A DNA stretch of 64,000 bases from Dinoroseobacter sp. (GTDB lineage Bacteria; Pseudomonadota; Alphaproteobacteria; Rhodobacterales; Rhodobacteraceae): positions 80,577-144,576 of the forward strand of contig JASJAW010000018.1 in NCBI GenBank assembly GCA_030066795.1, read 5' to 3'. How positions within the stretch are numbered: position 1 is the first letter of the stretch; every line of letters starts with the position of its first letter. Under the pieces are notes generated by a model. That model did not search any database. It was not told the origin of the DNA and saw nothing but the letters and a program-made list of their open reading frames with translations. Made by a program: the position numbers and the translations under genes. Of the stretch, positions 26,054-34,986 are shown piece by piece.

Positions 26054-27211
26054 TTAAGCCGCTGCAGGGCCTGAAGCGGTCATTTGCAACCCGAGGAACA
26101 TATCGATGAGAAGGGCAGAAGGGTCAAGGTTGACGGCATACCCTCGCCGCGCCCGGGGCAATAAATCCGCACTCGCATCCGCCCACGCGCGTGCATGCTC
26201 AGGCGTTGGGCACAAGCGGCTCAACAGGGCCGCCTCGCCGTTAACGGCTTCATCCGGCGGATATCCAGTTGCCCCGGTCTGCGCCAGCCTGTGCAAGAAG
26301 AATTCCGTGAGCGCCAGAAGCAATGCAAACCTGTCTTCGCTTCCGCGGCCGCTGGCGCTGTCAGCAAGTTTGACCAACGCCGGACGATCGAGCCTCGGCA
26401 GATCTGATAAGAACGAAACGAGGGCGCCGTAGGCCTCTGGCCCACCAGCATCCTGAAGCTCCACAGCTCGTCCTACAGATCCATTGGATAAAGCGCTCAA
26501 GACCGAAATCTCCGCCGGGTCTGTCGACACTATCCTGCCGAGTGCTTCGACCATCTCCGGAGTGTCCAGCGGTCGGAGTTTAAGGGTTCTGCAGCGAGAG
26601 CGTATTGTCGGTAGCAAACGCGATGGGGAATGGCTCACCAGCAACAATACAGTGTCCCTCGGCGGCTCTTCCAAGACTTTTAAAAGCGCGTTCGCAGCAG
26701 CTGTGTTCAGATCGTCGGCTGCATCGACAATGACAACACGTCGCCCACCATCAACCGCCGAGAAATGAAAGAACGACTTCAAGCGCCGTACTTCGTCTAC
26801 GGGTATGTCCTGTTTGAACCGGCCTCGATCACTGTCCCACGGACGGCGCAAAAGGAACAGTCGTGGCTCCGAAAGAGCTGCAATTCGACGCGCGACAGGG
26901 TGCTCGCTCGGCGTATCGAGCGTTTCGGGCAAAGTGGATGCGAGAGTGTCTCCGAACAATCCCTCGGTCTCGTTTCCTTCAGACACGGGCTGCGACAGCA
27001 AGAACCGTGCGATCCGCCAAGCCAGTGTGGCTTTCCCTATGCCTTCCGGCCCGGCGATCAGCCATGCATGGTGTAAACGACCCGAGTTAAAGGCCTGCAG
27101 AAAACCAATTTCAGCTTTCGCCTGGCCGACCAGTACCGATGTATGGCGCGGATGCGGGGCGTCAGCCGTTCGGTCCGACTCCGGCGCGGGCGCGTCCTCG
27201 TGCACATCCAT
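26054..27211 (-). CDS. holB: DNA polymerase III subunit delta'
   Basis: 385 residues of the AAA+ clamp-loader family. The Walker A-like segment GPEGIGKATLAWRIARFL lies near residue 55, the ALLKVLEEPP segment near 175, and the SRC motif appears as IRSRCRTLKL near 205. The zinc-finger cysteines of some delta' proteins are not evident. Forms the clamp loader with delta and tau/gamma. It starts 3 bases after the tmk stop. Confidence 0.92.
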   Translation of the reverse strand: MDVHEDAPAPESDRTADAPHPRHTSVLVGQAKAEIGFLQAFNSGRLHHAWLIAGPEGIGKATLAWRIARFLLSQPVSEGNETEGLFGDTLASTLPETLDTPSEHPVARRIAALSEPRLFLLRRPWDSDRGRFKQDIPVDEVRRLKSFFHFSAVDGGRRVVIVDAADDLNTAAANALLKVLEEPPRDTVLLLVSHSPSRLLPTIRSRCRTLKLRPLDTPEMVEALGRIVSTDPAEISVLSALSNGSVGRAVELQDAGGPEAYGALVSFLSDLPRLDRPALVKLADSASGRGSEDRFALLLALTEFFLHRLAQTGATGYPPDEAVNGEAALLSRLCPTPEHARAWADASADLLPRARRGYAVNLDPSALLIDMFLGLQMTASGPAAA

Positions 27212-27214
27212 GGC

Positions 27215-27832
27215 TCAGCCTGCCTTTTGAAGCGTATCCAGTACATCCTGGGCCACGGCGTCCTCCGCGCGGTTCCCATCGATTACCACGCATCTTTCCG
27301 GGTATTCCTCTGCAAGTGCAAGGAATCCCGCACGCAGGCGCATCTGGAAGTCGAGTCCAAACTCTTCAAAACGGTCCTCTCCAGATCCCCGGGCGAGTCC
27401 ACGGCGTAGCGCTTCGGTTGGGTCCATATCAATAATGAGTGTCAGGTCTGGCTCAGTGCCAATTACCTGCAAATGCAATGCGTCTACTAACCCACGGAGG
27501 TCACCCCGTGTGACACCCTGATAGACGCGTGTGCTGTCTGCAAAGCGGTCGGTGATAACATCACGATCTTCCGCAAGCGCCGGAGCGATGGTCCGCTCCA
27601 GATGGTCGCGGCGTGCTGCAGTGAACAGCAGGATTTCGGTTTCTGGTGACCAGCGATCGGTGGCCCCGGAAACAAGTAAGGCGCGGATGTCCTCCGCGCC
27701 GGGCGAACCGCCGGGTTCGCGGGTCAACAAGGGGCGCCGTCCTGAACGTTCAAGTGCAGATGCCAACAGGGCGGACTGTGTCGACTTTCCGGACCCGTCA
27801 ATACCTTCAAAACTTATGAAACGCCCCGGCAC
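27215..27832 (-). CDS. tmk: thymidylate kinase
   Basis: 205 residues with the P-loop FEGIDGSGKST, a DRFADST segment for nucleotide binding and a LID-like stretch. It phosphorylates dTMP to dTDP. The start is a judgement: the open frame reaches a TTG at 27874 inside dacF, but the GTG at 27832, 7 bases after the dacF stop, gives the usual short lead before the P-loop (VPGRFISFEG) and suggests stop-start coupling. Confidence 0.9.
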   Translation of the reverse strand: MPGRFISFEGIDGSGKSTQSALLASALERSGRRPLLTREPGGSPGAEDIRALLVSGATDRWSPETEILLFTAARRDHLERTIAPALAEDRDVITDRFADSTRVYQGVTRGDLRGLVDALHLQVIGTEPDLTLIIDMDPTEALRRGLARGSGEDRFEEFGLDFQMRLRAGFLALAEEYPERCVVIDGNRAEDAVAQDVLDTLQKAG

Positions 27833-27839
27833 AGTAGGT

Positions 27840-29009
27840 TTACTGGGTTTCAACCTGCGGCGTGTCGTTGGCAAGAACCTCCCGCAAGAGAACCTGCGCT
27901 GCGGCCTGCATTCTCACCAAGGCTCCACCTTTTTCGACATCGCTTTCGGCTACGAGCGGAAACCGCTGTGGTTCCATCTCAGGGCCACGCACGACTAGGG
28001 TTGCGATCTCCTCTCCGGCTGCGATTGGCGCTTCGAGCGGTGTATTGGTTTCGATTTCGGTTTCCAGAGAGCCCGTCGCCAAGAGAGGGACAAGCGGTGC
28101 AATTGTATCGGGCGCAACAGCACCAACCGTTGATTGAGAGCCCACCCAAACCGGCAAATCGGCAATCTTGGTGCCTCCGGTTGCAAGCTGACGCTGCACA
28201 TACTGCCGGAAAGCCCAGCCAACAATACGTTCGGACTCTTCCGCGCGGTCACGCTCCGATTCCAGTCCGGTGACTACGAAAACGATCCGGCGTGCGCCCT
28301 GTTGCGCAGATCCGACCAGTCCATAGCCGGCCTCCTGCGTGTGGCCGGTCTTTAGTCCGTCGGCTCCGATACCCAGCCCAAGAAGGGGGTTACGGTTGTA
28401 CCGGTTCTTGGGCGCGCGTTCGTCGAAGCCCCATTCTTCAAGCGCGAAGTATCCGTAATACTGCGGGTAGTCTTCGATGATCCGCTCGGTCACGATGGCG
28501 AGATCTCTCATGCTCATCCGGTGACGCGGGTCAGGCCAACCAGAGGAATTCGCAAACGTAGATTGCGTCATGCCCAGGGCCTGGGCTTTCTCTGTCATAA
28601 GCCGCGCGAACGCTTCCTCCGACCCGGCAAGGCCCTCCGCCACAACAACTGTCGCGTCGTTTCCGGATTGCACGACGATCCCTTTGATCAACTCCTCTAC
28701 CGTGGGGCGGTCACGCTCGTTCAGGAACATCGTGGAGCCGCCCTTTGCCTTGGCTCGGGAGGAAACGCCGAACCGTGTATCGAGAGTGACGGACGGGTTC
28801 TTCTCGAGCGCCTCGAATAGCATATAAAGCGTCATGAGCTTGGACATAGAAGCGGGCGGCAACGGGACGTCGGCGTTCTTGGACAAAAGCACCGTGTCTG
28901 TTGTCAGGTCGATGACATAGGCCGCACTAGCCCGCGTCTCAAAGGCGGCATAGGCTGGGGTCAGTCCTGCGACGCACAGCGCGAACAGAGCAAATATCAC
29001 GTTTCTCAT
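27840..29009 (-). CDS. dacF: D-alanyl-D-alanine carboxypeptidase (peptidase S11)
   Basis: 389 residues: signal peptide ending near AYA, then the penicillin-binding motifs SMSK (SxxK, near residue 55), SGN near 115 and KTG near 215, and a C-terminal beta domain. It trims the terminal D-alanine from peptidoglycan pentapeptides in the periplasm. Follows a SPOR-domain lipoprotein with 12 bases between, a pairing that fits cell-wall work at the septum. The dacF symbol is by similarity of type; other S11 names are possible. Confidence 0.9.
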   Translation of the reverse strand: MRNVIFALFALCVAGLTPAYAAFETRASAAYVIDLTTDTVLLSKNADVPLPPASMSKLMTLYMLFEALEKNPSVTLDTRFGVSSRAKAKGGSTMFLNERDRPTVEELIKGIVVQSGNDATVVVAEGLAGSEEAFARLMTEKAQALGMTQSTFANSSGWPDPRHRMSMRDLAIVTERIIEDYPQYYGYFALEEWGFDERAPKNRYNRNPLLGLGIGADGLKTGHTQEAGYGLVGSAQQGARRIVFVVTGLESERDRAEESERIVGWAFRQYVQRQLATGGTKIADLPVWVGSQSTVGAVAPDTIAPLVPLLATGSLETEIETNTPLEAPIAAGEEIATLVVRGPEMEPQRFPLVAESDVEKGGALVRMQAAAQVLLREVLANDTPQVETQ

Positions 29010-29021
29010 GGGACGAGCCTT

Positions 29022-29984
29022 TTAGTTCGTGACGAAGTAAGCGTCTGTGAAGCCAAGTGCGCGTACACTGGAGAGAGCCTGCGCACGCGTGTCGAAGTTC
29101 GGTGCCGGGCCCACGATGACCCTGTAGAACTGTTTACCTTGCGATTCTTGCTCGAGTGTTTCGACTGCCAGACCTGCCTCGGCAATTTGCTCGGCAGTAC
29201 GGCGGGCGTTATCTTTCTCGTTGAAAATGCCGATCTGGATGTAGGGCTTTTCAAGCGACGAGGCCGCAGGCGCGGCGGTGGGTACTTGTTCCAGTGTTTG
29301 ACTTTCGACGGGGCCAGAACCTGCTCCCGCAGCCGGTAGCGCGCTGTTGAAGTCAACTTCGCGCCCCTCGGCTTGGGCTAGCGCAGCAGCTGCAATTTCT
29401 GCAGGGTCGACACCGGGTGCCGGCTCTGCGGCCGGTTGTGGTGCCGCTTCTGCAACTACAGGTGCTGTTTCTTCCGTTTGCTGTGGTTCCACTGCCGCCA
29501 CCGCAGAAGCTGCCTCTTCGGCTTCCTGTTCCGCCGCTTCGGTGACCACCCTGCGCAGAGCAACAACCTCGAGTTCCGTTGGTTGGCCCGCAAGAATGTT
29601 CAACGCTTCCGCCGCGTCCGAGGATACCTGGAAGCGCGGTCCCGGATTATCCCGTTCGCGCCGGAACAGGGCACCGATGACGAAAGACCCGTTGGCTTGG
29701 TTGCGGATGACCACACGTTCCGGGTCCGCGACGTCAGGATAGGCCACCCAGACACCACCGAGAGACGGCCGTCCATCCCACAGACCGGTATCTGACACGC
29801 CAAATACGTCTGGCGCTTCGGCTTCAACAGCCTGACCGCCAGCTTGCGAGGCTGGGGTCTGCGAAGCGTCATCCCCTGTTGAAGTTGCGTTTAGCAGGTC
29901 AAATGCGTCCTGGCCCTCGCACGCCGCTAGACCCACGCAAAGCGCTCCGACAAGCAGTGCACGTCCTGCTTTGTGCTTACCCAT
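29022..29984 (-). CDS. SPOR-domain lipoprotein (RlpA-like)
   Basis: 320 residues. The ATG at 29984 follows a GGGAGCAGG ribosome site and gives a lipoprotein signal with lipobox LAAC. A first structured part (about residues 55-135) precedes a long Ala/Glu/Gln/Pro-rich linker, and the last 75 residues form a SPOR domain (YIQIGIFNEKDNARRTAEQI ... FYRVIVGP), which binds glycan strands lacking stem peptides at division sites. Co-transcription with the carboxypeptidase is likely. Confidence 0.85.
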   Translation of the reverse strand: MGKHKAGRALLVGALCVGLAACEGQDAFDLLNATSTGDDASQTPASQAGGQAVEAEAPDVFGVSDTGLWDGRPSLGGVWVAYPDVADPERVVIRNQANGSFVIGALFRRERDNPGPRFQVSSDAAEALNILAGQPTELEVVALRRVVTEAAEQEAEEAASAVAAVEPQQTEETAPVVAEAAPQPAAEPAPGVDPAEIAAAALAQAEGREVDFNSALPAAGAGSGPVESQTLEQVPTAAPAASSLEKPYIQIGIFNEKDNARRTAEQIAEAGLAVETLEQESQGKQFYRVIVGPAPNFDTRAQALSSVRALGFTDAYFVTN

Positions 29985-30185
29985 GACCTGCTCCCGCAGT
30001 ATGCCTCGTCTTAGATGGACTGAGAAGTGGTCCATCACGGCTATTCCGCCTTCTTTGCGCCTAGTCTTACCGGTTTGTTTCCAACTTGCAAAGACAACAG
30101 CGACTTTGTTGCAACCTTCTGCCGAGAAATTGCGGCAGATTTATCTTGTTCCCGAAATTCATGAAGGGTACCAACGCGCCAAGAC

Positions 30186-30275
30186 GGAGAGGTGGCAGAG
30201 TGGTCGAATGCGGCGGTCTTGAAAACCGTTGACCGTGAGAGCGGTCCCAGGGTTCGAATCCCTGTCTCTCCGCCA
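30186..30275 (+). tRNA. tRNA-Ser (anticodon TGA)
   Basis: 90 bases including an encoded CCA: acceptor GGAGAGG / CTCTCC with G73, D arm TGGTCGAATG, anticodon stem with loop CTTGAAA (anticodon TGA), a long variable arm as expected for class II tRNA, and T arm AGGG-TTCGAAT-CCCT. Confidence 0.95.
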
Positions 30276-30444
30276 AAAGCCGCTGCTTACCTCAGAAAAC
30301 AGCAACTCCAGGTGCGCGGCCTCGAAAAGGTGGCTTCTTGTCCCTGCGGGTTGACTGGTTGCCGAGACAGCCAAAACCAAAGTCTCGAGTGCCTTCCCAG
30401 CCGATACCAGTTTTTGAAATGGGAAATTAGAGAATGCCGATAAA

Positions 30445-31101
30445 CTAAAGCGGTTTTGTGATCTTGGACATGCCCAGCGAGGCTTCGCCACCGGTCTCGG
30501 GTTGCAGGGTGTCGCATTGCAGACCCGTGTCGCTCAGACCGCACGCTATGTTGCGGCGATGGATATACCCGCCGTCACTACATGCCAGATTGTCTGCTTC
30601 GATAATCTGTAAGCGTCCTTGCGGGGTATACCCCGCGCGCACTGGTCCCGAACATTCTGACCCGTCGCTTCCGCGCATAATCTGACGCCCTTCGCCAAGG
30701 CCGTCGAAGCACATCTGCCATGTGCCATAGGTGATAACTTCGTCAGTATCGACATCCCGTGTGGCATATGTGCTTTCCAGTGCCCAGCACCCATAAAGAG
30801 CCGTCAGTTCGCGCGCTCTCCAAACCTCGGGATCGAACGGCGCGTAAGGATCGGCCGGGGCCGCGATGCACTGAATGCGGGCCAACTCACGCTCAGCGGC
30901 AGCTATTTGCGCTTTCAGATCGGCAGACCGCGCATCTTGCACAAGAAGCTCTGAGCGCGCCGCTTCAATATCATCACCGGGGCAGGCATTGGGCAGGAAA
31001 GGCGCACGAACAGCACAGGCCTGCAGCGCTAATGCCGCCCACGCGGCAGACGCGCTGACCAACCCAAGGCTTAAACAAATTACCAGCACTTTCGAGGGCA
31101 T
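30445..31101 (-). CDS. single-pass exported protein related to the Srf-cluster membrane proteins
   Basis: 218 residues. A membrane helix or signal (residues 5-27) is followed by CAVRAPFLPNAC (C29-C40), a coiled-coil (about 45-77) ending in IQC, and a C-terminal beta-rich domain with several cysteines (YGCWALESTYATRD ... WQMCFDGLG). The C..R-P-F..C plus QIAAxERE coiled-coil segment is strikingly like residues 219-264 of the protein at 44583-45836, so this gene probably works with the Srf-type operon although a plus-strand gene lies between. It lacks that protein's cytoplasmic N-terminal domain. AGGA precedes the ATG. Function unknown. Confidence 0.65.
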   Translation of the reverse strand: MPSKVLVICLSLGLVSASAAWAALALQACAVRAPFLPNACPGDDIEAARSELLVQDARSADLKAQIAAAERELARIQCIAAPADPYAPFDPEVWRARELTALYGCWALESTYATRDVDTDEVITYGTWQMCFDGLGEGRQIMRGSDGSECSGPVRAGYTPQGRLQIIEADNLACSDGGYIHRRNIACGLSDTGLQCDTLQPETGGEASLGMSKITKPL

Positions 31102-31252
31102 CTTTTGTCCTATCCTCGGTTGCAGAGCGCAGGAGTATGTTTGCTCGTCTTGCGGATCAGGTCAAATCCTATTGGGAAAGCGCTGGTTTGGCCTTGCCTG
31201 ATCAGAAAGCGTCTGTAGCCTGTTAAACGGAAATTTTCACCGAGAGTTTGTT

Positions 31253-32152
31253 ATGTCCTTCTTGCGTTTCATTCTATTTGTCAGTGTGCTGTCGTTTGCG
31301 GGCGGCCGTCTGAGCGCTGAACCTATTAACGTTCTATTCTTCAACGGCTCCTATGAGCACCGCACCTATCCGTCAGCCTTGCGGCAAGCGATGTCTGACT
31401 GGCTGAGCGGCGCAAAGAACGGCACGGCATTCCGATCTATCTATGTGCGGTCCGAGCGCCAAGGTGCGTTGGCATCCGCGTTAATGGAAAACCCGAACAC
31501 AGATGTCCTGATCCTTGACCTCACAAGCCGCAGGTCTGCCATTGGTGATGGGGATCGCGAAGCTCTTCGCGGATTCTACAGCGCGGGTAACAACGCGATT
31601 ATGCTTGACGGCTCTTTCGGTATCCGTTCCATGCGGGTCAGTGGTGTGCCTCAGGTGAAGTTTCCAGGTGCCGAAAACTCCAGTGCTGCGCTGCTGGCCA
31701 ATCAGGTGGCTTCAATCGCTAAGGCTGGCGGTGGCGTGTTGATCGGAACGGATCATAGTGGATGGCAAGTCGGCGCCAACGCAGCTTTACGCGGTTTGCT
31801 GCCGGATGCGCAGTTCCGCGGAACGACCAACCCTTCAACTGATGGACAGTTTTTGGGCGAAGCTTTGCTGACAACTTTTATGCCAGTGAAGCCTATAGTG
31901 TTGCTGCGACATTGGGAGTCCGTTCCAAACCAGGGCGAGGCGCCAGTTGGGCAGTTTACGACGTTCTCCGGAGCACAAATCCAACTCTATTCCCTCGTAG
32001 AAGCTGCCGATAAACCCGGCGGTGGACGCAAACGTCCTTATATCTCAGCGAGCTTCGATCCCGGCGACGCTCGTTTCGATATCGACAGCGAGGTCGCGCC
32101 AGAGCCGCAACTGCCGGACAACATGCCGACGCGCAAAAGCCCACCGCTTTGA
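31253..32152 (+). CDS. periplasmic protein with ThuA/GATase-1-like fold (tentative)
   Basis: 299 residues with a signal peptide (LRFILFVSVLSFAGGRLSA). The core reads as alternating strands and helices: INVLFFNGSYEHRTYPSALRQAM, then DVLILDL, NAIMLDGSFG and GGGVLIGTDHSGW, reminiscent of ThuA or class I glutamine amidotransferase-like proteins, but no catalytic Cys nucleophile is seen. A Pro-rich tail ends the protein. It sits on the opposite strand between the two parts of the Srf-type cluster and ends 3 bases before the SUMF1 gene stop, so a functional link is possible but unproven. Confidence 0.55.
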   Translation: MSFLRFILFVSVLSFAGGRLSAEPINVLFFNGSYEHRTYPSALRQAMSDWLSGAKNGTAFRSIYVRSERQGALASALMENPNTDVLILDLTSRRSAIGDGDREALRGFYSAGNNAIMLDGSFGIRSMRVSGVPQVKFPGAENSSAALLANQVASIAKAGGGVLIGTDHSGWQVGANAALRGLLPDAQFRGTTNPSTDGQFLGEALLTTFMPVKPIVLLRHWESVPNQGEAPVGQFTTFSGAQIQLYSLVEAADKPGGGRKRPYISASFDPGDARFDIDSEVAPEPQLPDNMPTRKSPPL

Positions 32153-32155
32153 TCT

Positions 32156-33790
32156 TCAGCCGGTAATGGCCAAATCGAGCAGTTCTTCAAGGGACATATC
32201 GGGCTGGTCGACGTAGACATCTAGGTCGCTCCAGAACTGCGTTAGTGGGGTCAGAAGAACTGTCTGCCCTGCTTCTGACAGTTCGGTGGTTAATGCCTCG
32301 TAGGCCGCGGTGCGGGTCGCCTCAGGGAAATCGGTGCTCAGGGTTTCAAGCATGGCACGGTAAGACAAGAGAAATGTTTCTTGCTCGGCGCGCAGGGAGG
32401 TCAAACGCTCAACCGCAGCCCGAAAGGACAACATCAGCTGATCGCGCTGTGGCCCGACCGAGACCGCAACGCGGTCGCGTAATACGCGGGCATTTCTGTC
32501 AAGTTCGCTGATTTGCACGGTATCGGTTACCAACGTTTCAACGAAGGCCGCACCACTCAGCAGCGATGACTTGGCCGCCTGCTTCAAAGACAGTTCAGTG
32601 CTTTCCTGAAACACGCGAAACTCAAGCTGGACCTCGGACAAAGCCTGCTTGCGCCGTGGGTCCAGCTCGTCGCGGGTCAACCGGTCGAGCGCGGCAAGCG
32701 GGTCGACCGTCTGTTCGTCCCCTGTGCCGCTTTCGGCTTGCGCGATCCATCCGTCGCGAATTGCGTCGAAACTCGCCTCGGATACGATGTGCGAAGCGAT
32801 TACCGGACGCAGCCCGAAAAACTGACCCGCCAGCGCAACGGCGGACCGGGGGCTGAACATCGGGTACTCGCGCCGTTGCGCAGTGTAAATCTGGCTTTCC
32901 TCCGCATCGATGGCGCCGCCGCGGGTCACTAGCCCGCCGACCTGGCCATGTGCGCGCCCAATTGCATTCATGCGAAACGGCTCGAGCATGAGTTCTTCTG
33001 CGTTACCGTATACATCAAAAAGTCCAAGCGGGTTCGGTTGGCGCAAACCCACCGGGCGCAGGCTGTCGGCGGCACGACCGCCAGACTGAAAATGCGCGTA
33101 CTCGCTAAGGTCCCCCGTGGCAAAAAAACGTCGTCCAGGAAATAGCGTGGCGTCGATGCGGGCTCCGCCGCGCACTGCAAACTCCCACTCGGGTTCTGTC
33201 GGTAAACGCAGAAAGCCACGCCGCTCTGCTTGGGAAGGAAGCGCATCGGGCTCATTCTTGAGCAACCATTCTGTATAGCGCCGAGTAACGTCGACCGCCT
33301 CAAACCAGCTTAGATCGCCTTTGGCAAAGCTATCACGGGGTCCGAACGGGGCATCGCAGTCCCCGCGCAGAGCGCGGTATTGCGCAACCGTCAGCTCGTA
33401 TCTGGCGATGAAATAATAGGAATATCCAGCATCCTGTTCGGCAAAGGCTCCACGCAAGTAAGCCTGGCTGAGGTAGTCGGCAAAACCGGTACGGGCCTCG
33501 GACTGGCCCATGCGAAATCGTCGATCATCCAGAGGGTTTTCAAGGTCTACCGGCACGGCGATCTTTTGAAACGCCATCCCGCCGCCGCAGGGCATGGGCA
33601 GAATAAGATCCGCTGGCGCTGCGCCGACCCGAACGGTTCCGGGATCAACCAGATCTGCGCCCCAAGCAGTGGTTTCTGAAGCTTCCGTCTGGTCCTGAAT
33701 GGGGAGGTCGAGGGGGGCGACGGCATCCTGTGAGAGAGCCGCACTGGCGGCCCAGCACAGCATTCCGGTTAGCACACGGACCCAGCTCAT
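32156..33790 (-). CDS. periplasmic SUMF1/FGE-fold protein with helical C-terminus
   Basis: 544 residues. Signal peptide (residues 1-20), then a SUMF1 (formylglycine-generating enzyme/C-type lectin-like) domain at about 64-335: FIARYELTVAQYRAL, SWFEAVDVTRRYTEWL, LPTEPEWEFAVRGG, LGLFDVYGNAEELM and VTRGGA are the expected blocks. The cysteine pair needed by formylglycine-generating enzymes is absent from the 290-330 region, so it is probably a binding protein rather than an oxidase. Residues 340-544 are predicted helical or coiled-coil. It is the last gene of the Srf-type operon; its ATG overlaps the permease stop (ATGA). Confidence 0.8.
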   Translation of the reverse strand: MSWVRVLTGMLCWAASAALSQDAVAPLDLPIQDQTEASETTAWGADLVDPGTVRVGAAPADLILPMPCGGGMAFQKIAVPVDLENPLDDRRFRMGQSEARTGFADYLSQAYLRGAFAEQDAGYSYYFIARYELTVAQYRALRGDCDAPFGPRDSFAKGDLSWFEAVDVTRRYTEWLLKNEPDALPSQAERRGFLRLPTEPEWEFAVRGGARIDATLFPGRRFFATGDLSEYAHFQSGGRAADSLRPVGLRQPNPLGLFDVYGNAEELMLEPFRMNAIGRAHGQVGGLVTRGGAIDAEESQIYTAQRREYPMFSPRSAVALAGQFFGLRPVIASHIVSEASFDAIRDGWIAQAESGTGDEQTVDPLAALDRLTRDELDPRRKQALSEVQLEFRVFQESTELSLKQAAKSSLLSGAAFVETLVTDTVQISELDRNARVLRDRVAVSVGPQRDQLMLSFRAAVERLTSLRAEQETFLLSYRAMLETLSTDFPEATRTAAYEALTTELSEAGQTVLLTPLTQFWSDLDVYVDQPDMSLEELLDLAITG

Positions 33791-34986
33791 GCTGCGCCCT
33801 CCCGTAACACTATTGCAGGATCGGCGCGCGCCGCGGCGCGCGCTGCAAACAGAGCGGTCGCTGCGACGAAAGCGAGAACGCTGGCGCAGATCACCAGTGT
33901 TTCGGAAATCGACAAAGAGACCAATGCCTGCCCGGCTGGCATACCGCTGGCAAAGAGCGCAGTCGCAACCTGCGCTGCCACCGCATAGAGAGCGAAGGAT
34001 ACCAGCAACCCGAGCCCGCCACAGGCAAGGGCCTGAACCAACGGAAACACCCACAAGCTACGTGCGCTTAGTCCCATAAGGGCCAATGTTGCCAGAACAC
34101 GGCGTTTGCGCGCAACCTCCGACCAGAACCCAAAAACAAGTGCTGCAGCAAGGCCGACAGCCGCAACGCAGGCTGTCAGTACGAGTGCGAGGTCAAGGTT
34201 TCGGCCAAGGTTCAAAACCCCCTCTACCTCAGCTGTTCTGGCCTCAGTGCGTGTGTTGAAGCGTTGCTCGATCCGGGTCTGAAGCTGCGCGAGCTGTGTC
34301 AGGTCGGAGGCGAAGACCCGCATTCCTTCGAACTCGGCCGCGCGTTGCGCGAGATTACGCCCTTCGCTGATGCCGTACTCCGGAAGGGCATAAGCGTCAT
34401 AGAAGGCCTCTATCAAATCCAACACCGATAACTCGGCCAGAACCGCTCTCCCGCCCATCGACTCGGTCGGCAGTATCGCTGCGACGCTTAAAGAAACCGC
34501 CAGTTGGCGAGGTCGGTCCTCGGCCTGTGTGATCACTTGGATCTCAGCGCCCTTGTTAAGGTTGAGTTGTTCTGCCAGCGATGCACTGAGAACTGCTTGC
34601 CCTTCCTTTAGGGCAATGCCCCCAAGCGTTGGATCGCCCGTTCCCGACGGAACAAGGATAGCGTCGCGTTTCCCGCGCCCGCCGACCTCGCGAACATTAA
34701 CAAAATCGAACAGAGACCGCGTTTTCAGCGTGACAAAGCCGCTTTCGGGCCAACTACGCACCTCGTCGGCGTCCTGAAACGTGAAGCGCTGATTACCTGA
34801 CGTGTCGATCTGCAAGGCGGCGGGGTCGGACAGTAGTCGCCCGATCAGCGCGTCGTAGACGCCGTTCTTCACGCCAAGCAGTACCAACAACGGCACAAGG
34901 ACACCTGCCAGAACCGCTACATTACAGACAAGCTGCATCCGGTCGCGGACCAGGTCTTTCAGTGCAAGCCCGACCACCAGTCTCAT
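33787..34986 (-). CDS. FtsX-like ABC permease
   Basis: 399 residues with the MacB/LolE/FtsX layout: one membrane helix near the N-terminus (residues 20-45), a long periplasmic domain (about 50-255), then three helices at the end. The last segment ends in ARAAARADPAIVLREG, the usual cytoplasmic tail of these permeases. Such pairs work by mechanotransmission, pulling on periplasmic partners rather than carrying solutes. Overlaps by ATGA with both the upstream ATPase gene and the downstream SUMF1 gene, so the three are coupled. Confidence 0.88.
   Translation of the reverse strand: MRLVVGLALKDLVRDRMQLVCNVAVLAGVLVPLLVLLGVKNGVYDALIGRLLSDPAALQIDTSGNQRFTFQDADEVRSWPESGFVTLKTRSLFDFVNVREVGGRGKRDAILVPSGTGDPTLGGIALKEGQAVLSASLAEQLNLNKGAEIQVITQAEDRPRQLAVSLSVAAILPTESMGGRAVLAELSVLDLIEAFYDAYALPEYGISEGRNLAQRAAEFEGMRVFASDLTQLAQLQTRIEQRFNTRTEARTAEVEGVLNLGRNLDLALVLTACVAAVGLAAALVFGFWSEVARKRRVLATLALMGLSARSLWVFPLVQALACGGLGLLVSFALYAVAAQVATALFASGMPAGQALVSLSISETLVICASVLAFVAATALFAARAAARADPAIVLREGAA

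Noticed and set aside
30186..32152. tRNA-Ser as integration site of a Srf-carrying island
   Set aside because: I looked for a copy of the tRNA 3' end elsewhere in the window, especially at 49.3-50.2 kb, and saw none; there is also no integrase gene.
31956..32216. Possible extra gene at the convergent end of the ThuA-like and SUMF1 genes
   Set aside because: All short frames there overlap the two real 3' ends and lack start signals.
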